DNA from: an uncultured Pirellulaceae bacterium
GTDB taxonomy: Bacteria; Planctomycetota; Planctomycetia; Pirellulales; Pirellulaceae
NCBI GenBank assembly: GCA_938036435.1
Contig: CALHPU010000035.1
Coordinates: 1-64,000, forward strand
DNA: 64,000 bases
Reading direction: 5' to 3'
The notes under the pieces were generated by a model. It worked only from the letters and a program-made list of their open reading frames with translations, made no database searches and had not been told where the DNA came from. Numbering within the stretch: position 1 is the first letter of the stretch; every line of letters starts with the position of its first letter. Positions 43,376-52,787 of this stretch are shown here, in pieces. The position numbers and the translations under genes are program-made.

Positions 43376-44805
43376 TTACGGTAGCCTGTCCGGTACCTCG
43401 ATTGTGATTGACTTCCGTTGATTCTGTTGCTCGATCCATTCGGCAACGCACTTCCGCCGCCGAAGAGCTTGATCCGATTTGGCCGGAACCCAACCGTAGA
43501 TCGGAATCTCGCGATAGCCCCATTTGCTTCTTCCCAATCCCCATTGGATCCCGCCGTAAGTCTATGGCTCACGACCGTCAAGGCTCAACCGTTCGTTCAG
43601 ATAGACGGCGGTCGCCCAAGCAGACTCCGGTGTATCCGTCCACTTGATGATTTGTTTAACCCAGTACATCCGTAAGTTGTTGTGCATCCAGCCGTCGTAG
43701 AGAAACTGAAGCTGGGCCGCATTCCACGTTGAATCGGACGTGCGACCGTGAACCAAATCATGCAGCGAATAAATTTTTTTACGCGGGTCATCACGATGCA
43801 CATTGAGCGTCTTCCTGCCCCAAGCTGGAACGTTCTGGTAAGCGGACGCATCATCGGCATGTCGAGCCAGATGGTAGTAGTACTCTCGCCAAGTCAACAA
43901 TTCGTCCAAGAACTTCCAACGTGCCGCGGAGTGCATTTCCGCTTCGCCGATCGCGATGGCGACTTCACGCGGCCCGAGCACGCCGAATTGCATGTAGGGC
44001 GAGAGTTTGCTTGTTGAATCTGGAAGCGTCGGATTGTTGCGACTCCATTTGTTCCGCGGGACGATGTTCTTGATCGCATGTCTCATCGCTTTCACGGCCG
44101 CGGGCCGATGCCCGCGAAAACCTTTGGTCGGCTCCAGAGTCATATCGACGTTACACCGTCGAATCAGCGAATCCAACTTACGCGATTTGAAGCCGGTCAA
44201 ATCATCCGTTTCGAAGCAGAGCTTGCCGGTGAACTTTCTGACCGTGGGTTTGCGATCGCCAACTGCCGCCAGTGCCGCTTACGCGGTTTTGCAATCGGCC
44301 CTTGAGCCATCCACTGGTTCCCGCGTTTGGATCGCTGATCTCGATCACGTAGCCGATGGAATACTCCTGTCTGGCGAAGCTCCGTCCAGCGCACGTCGTT
44401 TTCCTTCGCCCAATTTCCAAAATGAATGTCACGTTGATAAGTCCGATCATTCCCGGCCTCTTCGTGGCTGATCATTTGGTCGAATGGGACGTGCCGTCGC
44501 AAGGAGTTAAACGCGTCGATGACTTCATCGTGTCAGACCAACACATCCCCACCAGTTTCCGCCAACTGGGAGCGTAGATCTTTCAGCGCGTCAAACCAAG
44601 CGGCAACGTGAAAGGCTGATGTTTCCGGAGCCTTCAACGCGGAGGGCTCAAGCACAAAGACCGGCAAAACCTTCAGGCCGGACTCCAATACCCGCGTCAA
44701 CGCCGGGTTGTCGCTCAATCGAAAGTCTTTTTTCATCCACCAAACGATGTGGGTTGGTTTGGAACCTCGATCGACAGTAACACCACCTTTGGACGAGCTA
44801 CTCAT
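43376..44805 (-). pseudogene. Broken DNA photolyase/cryptochrome gene
   Basis: Three ORF pieces line up as one gene. The N-terminus is IVWWMKKDFRLSDNPAL. A TGA interrupts at 44533 (LVxHDEVIDAFNSLRRHV on either side). A one-base frameshift near 44233 separates NPRSE from KFTGKLCFETDDLTGF. The FAD domain follows (LSPYMQFGVLGPREVAIA, WMHNNLRMYWVKQIIKW, YLNERLSLDGREP). A TAG at 43562 precedes YGGIQWGLGRSKWGYREIPI. The FAD region resembles class II or related photolyases. Two in-frame stops make sequencing error unlikely as the full explanation. The original start overlaps the GlsB stop (TGATG). Confidence 0.85.
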
Positions 44806-45097
44806 CACACTTCCCAAATTCTGCGTTGACTTGACGGATCAAACTCAAGATGCTTTTTCTGACGCTGAAGTTGGATGAGCAGCAAAACGACGGCTCCGAT
44901 TATGGACCCAATCCATCCGCTCGATTGAATGATTGATCCTCCGACAAGGAAAAACCAATGAGCCCGCCGAGGAACGAGCCACCGATGCCGAGCATCATCG
45001 TGCGAAAGATTCCCATCGGTTGCTTGCCGGGTACAAGCCCTCGTGCGATCAGCCCCACGATGAATCCAAAAAATATCCATCCGATTAGCCAAAACAT
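44805..45097 (-). pseudogene. GlsB/YeaQ/YmgE (transglycosylase-associated) membrane protein, frameshifted
   Basis: The first frame reads LIGWIFFGFIVGLIARGLVPGKQ and MLGIGGSFLGGLIG. The second gives VGGSIIQSSGWIGSIIGAVV, which together form a complete GlsB-family stress membrane protein of about 97 residues. Adding one T to the ttttt run near 44952 joins the two. The reconstructed stop overlaps the photolyase ATG as TGATG. Only a homopolymer indel breaks it, so error in the assembly is possible. Confidence 0.78.
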
Positions 45098-45210
45098 TTT
45101 TGCGTCTCCATGTGAAACTTTGTCAAAAAATGCGTCTATCTCGAGACTTCTCGGTGAACGTCGCTGTATCGCTTCTGAGCCAACGATTTAGGCTCAAGCA
45201 CGTGGTAAAA

Positions 45211-45297
45211 TTGGCTCACGCAAAGCCGCAAAGCTTGCAAAGAAAAGGGGATTGGTGAACTTTCCGAGCTTCGCGCCTTAGCGCCTTTGCGTGAGAC
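45211..45297. repeat. Inverted repeat with CTCACGCAAAG arms
   Basis: ctcacgcaaag occurs at 45215-45225 and inverted at 45285-45295, with further partial similarity inside the arms (gccgcaaagc, gcgctaaggc). It lies downstream of the PLP decarboxylase and upstream of the GlsB gene. Repeats of the type CTCACGCAAAGGCGCAAAG are dispersed in many environmental genomes. Confidence 0.6.
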
Positions 45298-45363
45298 TTC
45301 GTTCCTGAAATTCCTAATGGTGTACGCCGAGAAGCCTCTTTATTTCTGTCAGAATGTACGGGT

Positions 45364-46926
45364 TCAAAGTTCGTCAATTGAGTCAATTTCCAATTGCTGG
45401 CCGGATCGAAAGATGATGTTCTTGGCCAGCGGGAATTGATGGGAACGGCTTTCGAGAAAGTGCATCAGATACCCTGCCGTGTTCGGAAAAATAACTAAAT
45501 CGCCAATGGCGACTCCGTTGGGGAAATGCAACCGACGCAGAGAAAGCAATTCCGATTCGGTACAGTAGGCTCCCACAAGAAATCCTTCGATCGCTTTGCT
45601 GCCGTCGCACTCTACTTCAATTGCCGAGTCCCCACCTCCGCCGCGGATCAATAACGGGTCGACCAAGAAGTCATCGCTGCTGGTGCGACACTGAGTTCGA
45701 TTCATTGCCAAACCGATCAACCAGTGCCCGTCACGATGCCGCTTGCGAAACTCGACGCGGGCCACGGTCATTCCGCAACCGTCAAGAATGCTGCGGCCCG
45801 GCTCGCAACGCAGTTGTAGGTTCCGTTGGCGAATCGCATCGGCGATCGTTGTCGTCGAATCGCCGCAGCTTGCCTGAGCGAACGTTGAATCTGATCTTTG
45901 AGAACTCAAAATCTGATCAAGCCAAATCGCACGCGTTAGTCGCTGGTAGTACGGATACGATTTCGGAGTGCCGTGAACTTTGCCTTCAACGTTGATCAAC
46001 CCCAGTCCATGATTTCTGTACGTCAGAGGTGCGCGCTGATTAAGTAAGGCCTTCTCGTGCACGTTCCAAAACGTCGACCACTGAGTCGCATCGTCTAGGT
46101 AGCTCATCGGGATGCCGCCACCGATGTCTAAAAACTCGACTGCATGACCTTGGTCACGAAGTTGGTCGATGACAGTCAAGCAACCGTCGATCGCCGAGAC
46201 TCTTTGGTCGCAGCAGTAGCCGTCCAAATGAAAATGGATGCCACGGATCACTGGCTGGCAGTTATCTTGATCACGCTGGCCAACGGGGAAGTGTTCTTCG
46301 ACGACCTCCATTATTTCGGCAACGTCGAATCCAAATCGCGAATAGAGACGCTCGGCATCGGGTGCAGAATTCTTACTGGGCTTGTTTGATGTCCGATGCT
46401 GAAAGCCGCTCAACCGCAGGGCGATGTTTGGCTTTCGGTTCTCCTCCATCGCGATTTTCTTGATGAGTTGAATTTCGTCAACATTGTCGACCGCGATGGT
46501 GACTTCGTTGGCGATGCATCGGTGCAGTAGATCTTCCGTTTTGATCGCCGCAGTACAGATGATTCGACGGGGTTCAAAGCCGGAAGTTAAGACCTGTCGA
46601 AGTTCAACGGCACTGGCAACGTCGATCCCACACCCGATTTCCTGCGCGGCATTCACAAATGCCAGACACTTATTCGCCTTGCGAGCAAAGTAGACTTCGA
46701 AATTTAAGTTATGATTCGCAGCGACTGACTTTAGCTCGGCGATGTTTCTCTCATACGGCCGAACGTTGATCAGGTTGATCGGCGACCCGTACTGTTTCAT
46801 CGCCTCATCCCAAGCGACTTCTTTGATCGCTGCCGACATCCAAGGCTCAACCCGCGCCGATAGCGGCAAAACGCCAACACAGTTTGTTTGGGGGCAAATC
46901 TGTGGCTCAATGGTTGTCATAGTCAA
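45364..46926 (-). CDS. Group III PLP-dependent decarboxylase (DAPDC/ODC fold, Y4yA-like)
   Basis: A 520-residue enzyme of the alanine-racemase-fold decarboxylases. The PLP lysine is in YFARKANKCLAF, the phosphate-binding glycine loop is DIGGGIPMSYL, then CEPGRSILDG, and the C-terminal catalytic cysteine is in GAYCTESELL. The sequence FPNTAGYLMHFLESRSHQFP is unlike lysA and speA and suggests the Y4yA-like group. It is the last gene of a three-gene operon with an SbnA-like synthase and an FAD/NAD(P)-binding enzyme, which suggests decarboxylation of a diaminopropionate-type intermediate, comparable to SbnH in staphyloferrin B. The substrate is unknown. Confidence 0.85.
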   Translation of the reverse strand: MTMTTIEPQICPQTNCVGVLPLSARVEPWMSAAIKEVAWDEAMKQYGSPINLINVRPYERNIAELKSVAANHNLNFEVYFARKANKCLAFVNAAQEIGCGIDVASAVELRQVLTSGFEPRRIICTAAIKTEDLLHRCIANEVTIAVDNVDEIQLIKKIAMEENRKPNIALRLSGFQHRTSNKPSKNSAPDAERLYSRFGFDVAEIMEVVEEHFPVGQRDQDNCQPVIRGIHFHLDGYCCDQRVSAIDGCLTVIDQLRDQGHAVEFLDIGGGIPMSYLDDATQWSTFWNVHEKALLNQRAPLTYRNHGLGLINVEGKVHGTPKSYPYYQRLTRAIWLDQILSSQRSDSTFAQASCGDSTTTIADAIRQRNLQLRCEPGRSILDGCGMTVARVEFRKRHRDGHWLIGLAMNRTQCRTSSDDFLVDPLLIRGGGGDSAIEVECDGSKAIEGFLVGAYCTESELLSLRRLHFPNGVAIGDLVIFPNTAGYLMHFLESRSHQFPLAKNIIFRSGQQLEIDSIDEL

Positions 46927-46955
46927 TTGATAGCTCTTGATTCAAATACATACGT

Positions 46956-48848
46956 CTACAAAATATTTTGGTGGGAGATAAGTGCGCTGACGCGTTCGGC
47001 CCACATTTCCGGATGCGAATGGAGTCGGCGACTAAGCGTGTCATTGCCCAGAACGCAGCCTTCGACCGCGCGGCCAAGGACAAACAGCCCGTCGACCTTT
47101 CCGCCGATTCTTGAAATGACTTGGGCTGACTCGTCAACCAGTACGCCACCGTGCGCCGGTGATCGAATAAGACTTTGCGACGTCAGCAGTTTCCCGACAA
47201 CGGAGTCCGGTGCGTGATGGCAAGGCGAAGGGATAATCGCGTCAACAATTGCATCAACCTTGCAACTTCTATCACCCAATGCGACCTCCGCGCGAGTGTT
47301 ATTAACGACGATGTCTCCGAGAAGGAATCGTAGATCGACGATTCCAGCATCGACTAACGCGACAATCCTCCCAAGATTTTCTGCTGGTGGGCCAAAGGCG
47401 ATCCGCTCCATCTCTTTCGCGATCGCACTGAAACAATTCCACGACTTACTCGCCAGCCCGCAATGACTCACTCGCTGAACCAACGGGCGATAAAGTTGTC
47501 GCCAGCTTTCGGCTAACGCCCATGCTGGATCCAGTGCCGCCTGTCCATTGGCAACCGCGTAAGACCGTTTCATCGCGTGCAGCACATTTTCAGCGGAGTT
47601 TTCTGAATTCGTCCATTCTTCAAACCAACTTTTGGCAACCCCTTCAGCCTTGTTTGACTCCTTACTTCGATACCCAATGACGCTCAGCGCCGTGTCGGCG
47701 GTGCGGAGAAAAATTGGCCAAAGATCTTTCAGGAAGTCAACTTCACCGTGGGCTTTAGGTAAGTCGATGATTTGACTCACGCCGTCGAGCCACACCGATC
47801 GGAGTCGCGACGGCAGCTTGATCTTCGAATAGTCAGGCTTGGCCAGCATCGGTTTCCCCGTCCGAGAAAATGGAATGATTCGCTCGGGCTCATTGCCGCT
47901 TCTCTCGTAACGAAGTCGACCGTTTGTGAGTAAGAAATTTCCGCCACGGCCTTCTGTTACCGTCAACGCTGCATCAATGAAGGTCAAAGCGAATCCTCGG
48001 ACGGCGACACAGCTACCCGCCTCAATCCGCCGCCGCGAAAGTTGCTCGCTAACGGGAAAGATTTTGTCAATCACATTCACCGATGCTGAAATGTCGTCTC
48101 TGGGAATACCACCAGAAACGTGAGATGGTCTCCACCCGCCATGCCCTGTCGCGATTAGAACTTGATTAGCGACCAGCGTCTCCGACTCGGAAGTTACCCG
48201 CCATCGGGCTTGTTGACGGCTAACGTCGATGACGCGATTCACATGAAGTTTAAGCTTAACCCATTCGGGAAGCGATCTCTGGATTTGAGTAAAACACCAA
48301 AAAAGATACTCGCCAACGATCGAACGAGGGGCATACCCATCAGGATCCGCCAGCGCCGGATAATACGCTTCAAGCCATCCGACAAAATCGAGTCGCTCGG
48401 CATCGACCGGCGTGTCTCCAGCAGCTTGACCGCCAGTGTGCTTCCATGCGTCGATCAGTCCCGACGCAAAATTCATCCGCAACCAATTAGGCTGCCGTGG
48501 GTCGTAAACTTGACCTGCGCCAGGAAACTTGGCAGGGTCGAACATGCTGATTCGAATGCGTGGCAGATGTTCACCGGATCGACATAGCTGACCAAGCCGG
48601 TTAATCAGACTGTCCAATGAGTACATGGCCTTGGGGCCACACCCGACGATGGCGATTTCGTAGAAGTCAACGCCGTCGGCCAACAGGTCATTCGTATCGA
48701 CATCTTCTGGCCGACCAGCGACTCTATCCGCTGAGCTATCCGTTACTAGACTTGAGCTTCCCAACGGATTGGAAAGCTCAAAGCTACTCAAACCGGTTCC
48801 AACCACCACGCGTGTGCGTTCGGCAAGCTTTGACGTTAGGCTTTTCAT
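46956..48848 (-). CDS. FAD/NAD(P)-binding protein of the biosynthetic operon
   Basis: A protein of about 630 residues of the FAD-NAD(P)-binding family (PF13454-like). The N-terminal dinucleotide motif is EIAIVGCGPKAMYSLDSL, followed by FPGAGQVYDPRQPNWLRMNF and the second nucleotide motif VLIATGHGGWRPSHV. The start is ATG at 48848, overlapping the SbnA-like stop as ATGA; the ORF start at 48920 would overlap far more. It may oxidise an amino-acid-derived intermediate, since related proteins include amine or N-hydroxylating flavoenzymes. It is the middle gene of the operon. Confidence 0.82.
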   Translation of the reverse strand: MKSLTSKLAERTRVVVGTGLSSFELSNPLGSSSLVTDSSADRVAGRPEDVDTNDLLADGVDFYEIAIVGCGPKAMYSLDSLINRLGQLCRSGEHLPRIRISMFDPAKFPGAGQVYDPRQPNWLRMNFASGLIDAWKHTGGQAAGDTPVDAERLDFVGWLEAYYPALADPDGYAPRSIVGEYLFWCFTQIQRSLPEWVKLKLHVNRVIDVSRQQARWRVTSESETLVANQVLIATGHGGWRPSHVSGGIPRDDISASVNVIDKIFPVSEQLSRRRIEAGSCVAVRGFALTFIDAALTVTEGRGGNFLLTNGRLRYERSGNEPERIIPFSRTGKPMLAKPDYSKIKLPSRLRSVWLDGVSQIIDLPKAHGEVDFLKDLWPIFLRTADTALSVIGYRSKESNKAEGVAKSWFEEWTNSENSAENVLHAMKRSYAVANGQAALDPAWALAESWRQLYRPLVQRVSHCGLASKSWNCFSAIAKEMERIAFGPPAENLGRIVALVDAGIVDLRFLLGDIVVNNTRAEVALGDRSCKVDAIVDAIIPSPCHHAPDSVVGKLLTSQSLIRSPAHGGVLVDESAQVISRIGGKVDGLFVLGRAVEGCVLGNDTLSRRLHSHPEMWAERVSALISHQNIL

Positions 48849-50014
48849 ACGAGCCCCTCGGAGGCACTGACAAGCATATTCGAGGTCTCCGGCAGACGAT
48901 CGGAAACCCGGCGACTGCACAACACGCCATTGTAGGGGACGCTCGCTTGGTCAGAGTACTGATCCGTCACAATGGAGACGGGTTCATTGGACTTGCGGGT
49001 GATGCCTGCCAACGCATTGATTTCTTCACGCGTGACACCTAACTCTGATTCGATCCAATCATCAGAAAATACGGTGTCGAGGTAGCGCGTGCCTGAATCG
49101 TGCAGAATCGCCACGCAATCTTTATCGTCAAGCGTGCTGCCGAATCGTCGCACGGCTTCCAAGACTCCGCCTGCCGACCCACCGACCAGAATCGCTTCGC
49201 GATCGGCAAGGCGACGGCAACCGACGACACAATCAACGTCGCTGACACGGGTGAAATCATCGAACGTTTGCCCAACAGCGAGATCAGGTATGCTGCCTGC
49301 TCCCAAGCCGGGAATGCGGCGTCTTCCCGGTCGGCCACCGAATAGCACGCTGCCGACGGCATCGACCGCGATGACTTTTGTCTTTCGGCCTCGCGATCTC
49401 AAATAGTCGCGGCAACCTCTGGCTGTTCCCGTGCTGCTGGTCGCCACAAACAAATAGTCGATATCGCCTCTCATCGCTTCGTCAATTTCGCGGATCGTGC
49501 CCTCGTAATGGGCCAGCGGATTTTGTTTGTTCGCGTATTGGTTTGGCCAAAAAGCCCCCTCGATTTCATTGAGCAACTTGCGAACGCATTGCCAGCGGGC
49601 CTCAAGAAAGCTTCCATTGACCGTCGAGGTTACGCGTTCAAGCCTGCCGCCGAGGGCTTCGATGATTTTTGTGTTTTGCTCTTGAGCGTTCGGATCGACA
49701 ACACAGACGAGCTTCAAACCATAGTATCGACAAACCTGCGCAAGTCCGATTCCCATATTTCCTGACGACGATTCAACGATCGTAGAATTTTTATCGATCT
49801 GACCTTGGCGTAACGCGTCCTCGATCATCTGCCGCGCGGGTCGGTCTTTGGCGCTGCCACCCGGATTTTGCGATTCCAACTTTGCAAATAGATGAGCATT
49901 GGTGTTGCTCAGATAACGGTTCAGCTTGACCAGCGGCGTGGAGCCAACCGCTTCGAGAATCCCATTTTTGGGCGAAAAATCAAATTGCAAGCGGTCGTTT
50001 TGGGAATGCTTCAT
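48845..50014 (-). CDS. SbnA-like PLP synthase (2,3-diaminopropionate-type)
   Basis: A 389-residue fold-type II PLP enzyme. The lysine is in NPGGSAKDRPARQ and the substrate loop is ESSSGNMGIGLAQV. Unlike cysteine synthase, it has FVATSSTGTARGCRDYLRSR and VDAVGSVLFGGRPGRRRIPG, which resemble SbnA. SbnA makes N-(1-amino-1-carboxy-2-ethyl)glutamic acid from O-phosphoserine and glutamate, the first step to L-2,3-diaminopropionate. It is the first gene of the operon. No SbnB homologue is present, so the flavoprotein or another enzyme would have to take the second step. Confidence 0.85.
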   Translation of the reverse strand: MKHSQNDRLQFDFSPKNGILEAVGSTPLVKLNRYLSNTNAHLFAKLESQNPGGSAKDRPARQMIEDALRQGQIDKNSTIVESSSGNMGIGLAQVCRYYGLKLVCVVDPNAQEQNTKIIEALGGRLERVTSTVNGSFLEARWQCVRKLLNEIEGAFWPNQYANKQNPLAHYEGTIREIDEAMRGDIDYLFVATSSTGTARGCRDYLRSRGRKTKVIAVDAVGSVLFGGRPGRRRIPGLGAGSIPDLAVGQTFDDFTRVSDVDCVVGCRRLADREAILVGGSAGGVLEAVRRFGSTLDDKDCVAILHDSGTRYLDTVFSDDWIESELGVTREEINALAGITRKSNEPVSIVTDQYSDQASVPYNGVLCSRRVSDRLPETSNMLVSASEGLV

Positions 50015-50458
50015 CTATCGCTCTATTAAATGCGTTTTGGCAAGGCAAATAGTTCTCGATTCTTACAACAGCCTGCCGTCGAGATGGGAGACGATATAGC
50101 ATTCGATGCGCCAACCTGACGAGGCGGTCGGATTTGCCGGCGCTTTTCAGGCGGTTGGATAGCGTGAAATGCCCGGATCGCTTGGTTGGCCACTTCGAGG
50201 GTTCATAGCCGTTGCCATTTACGTCGAGCGGGGCCCTGAAATCGTTGGACGCAAGTCGGTCGTCTCGGTCGCTGTCACACCACCTGATCGAGGTTGTAGC
50301 GACGCCCAATTGCAACGTTTTTGCCTCGGTTTGAAATGGGCAACCGAGCTCGTCTTATCAAGCAATTCGCTGCCGCGTGCTGACTAAGCTATTCAAGCTG
50401 ATCAAGCCGCTGAAAAAAAAGATAACGGCGGGCTGTCGTGGTTGAACCGCGGCTTGAA
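50015..50458. other. Intergenic, nothing recognised
   Basis: About 440 bp between the operon start and the alkyl-base glycosylase stop. It must carry the promoter of the SbnA-like operon. No clear Fur box, sigma-54 element or small gene was identified by eye. Confidence 0.5.
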
Positions 50459-51103
50459 TTATCGGCCCGTCTTAGCGCCGCCGGTTCGCGATAGTGGTTT
50501 GCTCACAAAGGGACTTCCTTCGAGCAAGAACCGCCACTTAAAGTCAGCCGCTTTCGTGATTCCAATGCGTGTATCTGCCACGACATTGCAATTTGAGTCA
50601 CCATAGAATCCGTGAATAAAATCCGACCTTTCCTCAACGATACTCGTGCCGTGGAACTCCGGACCTATGCCTAAAGCCTGCGTTAGTTTACCCGGACCGG
50701 AACATAGATCCTTCAACCGCTGCTTATTTCGGCGGGTTTTCATTTCATCAATACCGACGATTGGTTCGATCGCTCGAATCAAAACAAACCCGTTGGAAGA
50801 CTCATGCTTCGTCAAGACGTTGAACAGCCAGTGGATCCCGTAATTGAGATAGGCGTAAATCGTGCCCGCCTGTTTGTCACGCACAAATTCGCGTGCCGCA
50901 TTACGGACAAAGGTGTGGCACGCTTCGTCACCAAATTCGGCATAGGCCTCAGTCTCGACCACGATCCCGCCCGCATTGTTCCAGCGAAACTCCGTTCCAA
51001 TCAGCTTGGTCGCGCAATCGACGGGCGTCTTTTGAAAGTCCGTTGCGATCCACCGACGGCCTTGGGGTGGATGAATTGGGTCTGTGGGTTTCGGCGCGGT
51101 CAT
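50459..51103 (-). CDS. 3-methyladenine DNA glycosylase (AAG/MPG family)
   Basis: A 214-residue base-excision enzyme that removes alkylated purines. The family motifs are VVETEAYAEFGDEACHTFVR (with the catalytic Glu), GTIYAYLNYGIHWLFNVLT, and LIRAIEPIVGID, then CSGPGKLTQALGI. It is the last gene of a likely three-gene unit: PPOX-like protein, DUF3253 protein and this enzyme, with gaps of 58 and 9 nt. Confidence 0.93.
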   Translation of the reverse strand: MTAPKPTDPIHPPQGRRWIATDFQKTPVDCATKLIGTEFRWNNAGGIVVETEAYAEFGDEACHTFVRNAAREFVRDKQAGTIYAYLNYGIHWLFNVLTKHESSNGFVLIRAIEPIVGIDEMKTRRNKQRLKDLCSGPGKLTQALGIGPEFHGTSIVEERSDFIHGFYGDSNCNVVADTRIGITKAADFKWRFLLEGSPFVSKPLSRTGGAKTGR

Positions 51104-51112
51104 GGTCTTGAG

Positions 51113-51409
51113 TCAGGAGTTGTTGCCTTTGAGGTCATTCCAAAAGTTTAGCGAGATGGAAATTCGGATGTGCCCTTTGGCGTCGAGCGGATCGACCTTT
51201 TTTCCAAACTGAGTTACCTTTACAAGACCTTCCTGTACCAGCAAAGCGGTAACTCTTCTTACGTCTGCCATCAACGGCCGCCAATCATCCGGATTTAACT
51301 TTCGGGACACCTCCGAAGGACAAAACGTTTTCTCGGGGCCGCGTGATTTGGCAAATTCCAAGATGCGATTTCGAATTTCTTTGTCCGATGCTGACTCGTT
51401 GGTGGTCAT
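51113..51409 (-). CDS. DUF3253 winged-helix-like protein
   Basis: A protein of about 98 residues. IRNRILEFAKSRGPEKTFCP, SEVSRKLNPDDWRPLMADVR, and VTQFGKKVDPLDAKGHIRIS are the DUF3253 signature. The ATG at 51409 is chosen; the ORF in the track begins in nonfamily sequence at 51556. The fold is probably winged helix, and in other bacteria it is often encoded near repair or stress genes. The glycosylase gene starts 9 nt after it. Confidence 0.85.
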   Translation of the reverse strand: MTTNESASDKEIRNRILEFAKSRGPEKTFCPSEVSRKLNPDDWRPLMADVRRVTALLVQEGLVKVTQFGKKVDPLDAKGHIRISISLNFWNDLKGNNS

Positions 51410-51467
51410 TGGCAATTCTAATGTGGCATGTGATGAACCTGCGTCCGGCAACCACTTTAATAGAACT

Positions 51468-52007
51468 CTACAGAGCTGATTCGATTGGCAAAATATTGGC
51501 GGCCGGATCTTTGATCTTCTCGTGCTCGCCCGGAACTTCCGTCGCAGCACCGACAAACACCGCTTTGGTCGCCTCGTAGATCAACGAAAATGCATCGTTG
51601 GCGACGTCCCAGTATTCGGCGAACGTTGGGGCGACTTGAATAAGAATCAATTCTGGATCGTCCTTGCCCGCTGGGTATCCGGTCTTGGCGGCCGGACTCC
51701 ACACCTGTTCAATCGTGGCTCGATCATCGGTTAAATTCGCAACTCCCGATACCGAAACAAACCGCATCGTCTCGGCGCAGGAAAAACTCACATTGACTTC
51801 GGAGTCCTTCATGATCTCCAGCACCTTGGCCGTGTCTCGATTGGTGAACAACCAAAGGGAATCATCCAGCCGTGACAAATGAACGCCCATCGGTCGGCTA
51901 CGAAGCGCACCGGTCTTCGATTGCGTCACTAACATCGCACGGTGAATTTGAAAGATGATGTCGTAGAGTTTTTCGATCTTCTCGTCACGTGATTTTTCAG
52001 ATGCCAT
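51468..52007 (-). CDS. Pyridoxamine 5'-phosphate oxidase-like general stress protein
   Basis: A 179-residue split-barrel flavin protein: MLVTQSKTGALRSRPMGVHL, LWLFTNRDTAKVLEIMKDSE and VNVSFSCAETMRFVSVSGVA. It differs from the PPOX-like protein at 31124, so the window has two such genes. It is the first gene of the unit with DUF3253 and the glycosylase. Confidence 0.9.
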   Translation of the reverse strand: MASEKSRDEKIEKLYDIIFQIHRAMLVTQSKTGALRSRPMGVHLSRLDDSLWLFTNRDTAKVLEIMKDSEVNVSFSCAETMRFVSVSGVANLTDDRATIEQVWSPAAKTGYPAGKDDPELILIQVAPTFAEYWDVANDAFSLIYEATKAVFVGAATEVPGEHEKIKDPAANILPIESAL

Positions 52008-52195
52008 TTTGATCCTTCGGGTTGATGATTGAACATACGTGCGATGGTATCATCCATCATCGTCTTGAATCCGAGCGACAGTGACGTTTGCACTTTCAGC
52101 CCTAATGATCGCGCGTGCTATCAGCGTTACAACTTAACAATCGCAAGGCAGAAGACTCGATCGCTGCAAACGGTCAAGCTGTGAAAATAGCTCGA

Positions 52196-52477
52196 TCACG
52201 TGTCGATTTCGGCAGCGTCGACTGAGTACTGATACTTGTACTTTAAGAGCCCATCCTGCATTTCGAGCGAGTATATCGAAAGACTGGTCGGGTTAGATCC
52301 GGCGGCATCGCCCAAAGTGTCGGACATATCGGGGTCAATGGCATCGCGGCTGACGGGAATCGTAAGCAGTTCCGGAGTCTCGTCTGACCAACCCTGAATC
52401 CCGTCGAAGGGACCGCCGAAGAGCTCGACGTCGTAAATGAAGCCGCCTTCTCTATTCGTTTCGGTGTCACGCATCAT
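52196..52477 (-). CDS. Hypothetical protein of about 93 residues
   Basis: The start at 52477 (MRDTETNREGG) or the codon before it is preferred over 52576. The protein reads GGFIYDVELFGGPFDGIQGW and ends in IYSLEMQDGLLKYKYQYSVD, a beta-rich pattern seen in small conserved planctomycete proteins of unknown function. A possible sigma-54-type element is 85 bp upstream. Confidence 0.55.
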   Translation of the reverse strand: MMRDTETNREGGFIYDVELFGGPFDGIQGWSDETPELLTIPVSRDAIDPDMSDTLGDAAGSNPTSLSIYSLEMQDGLLKYKYQYSVDAAEIDT

Positions 52478-52559
52478 AGAATCCGTCCGAAAACAGTGGA
52501 AGTTCGCAATCAAGTTTGCCGCGTCAGATGGCAAACAACTATCTGCACAAAGTCCAAAA

Positions 52560-52575
52560 CGCATATGGCGTGCCA
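52560..52575 (-). promoter_or_regulatory. Possible sigma-54-type promoter upstream of the 52477 gene
   Basis: On the minus strand it reads TGGCACGCCATATGCG. The -24 element and the GG-N10-GC spacing are right, but the -12 element is ATGC instead of TTGC, so it is weaker than the others. Confidence 0.45.
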
Positions 52576-52787
52576 ATTGAAATTTGAAAGCAGGCGCGAA
52601 TCAAAACAAAATTGTTTCAATAGCGTATCCCGGTAATACCGCTTTGCGGATTAGTTTCGGTTGGTGACTTGGCGTGCGGGTGTGATCGTCAGTCAATCTC
52701 GCTGGAAGGCTGCCGCTCAACCAAAACACTCAATACCAGAGCGAACTTCATTCGGCGCGAAAAGTGACAGCACCCCCAATTGCGAAT

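Noticed and set aside
44533-44535. In-frame TGA in the photolyase considered as a selenocysteine codon
   Set aside because: The position is not a catalytic cysteine site, no SECIS-like hairpin was seen after it, and the gene has two other lesions.
45211-45297. Inverted repeats considered as insertion-sequence ends
   Set aside because: They enclose less than 100 bp, with no transposase ORF and no target-site duplication.
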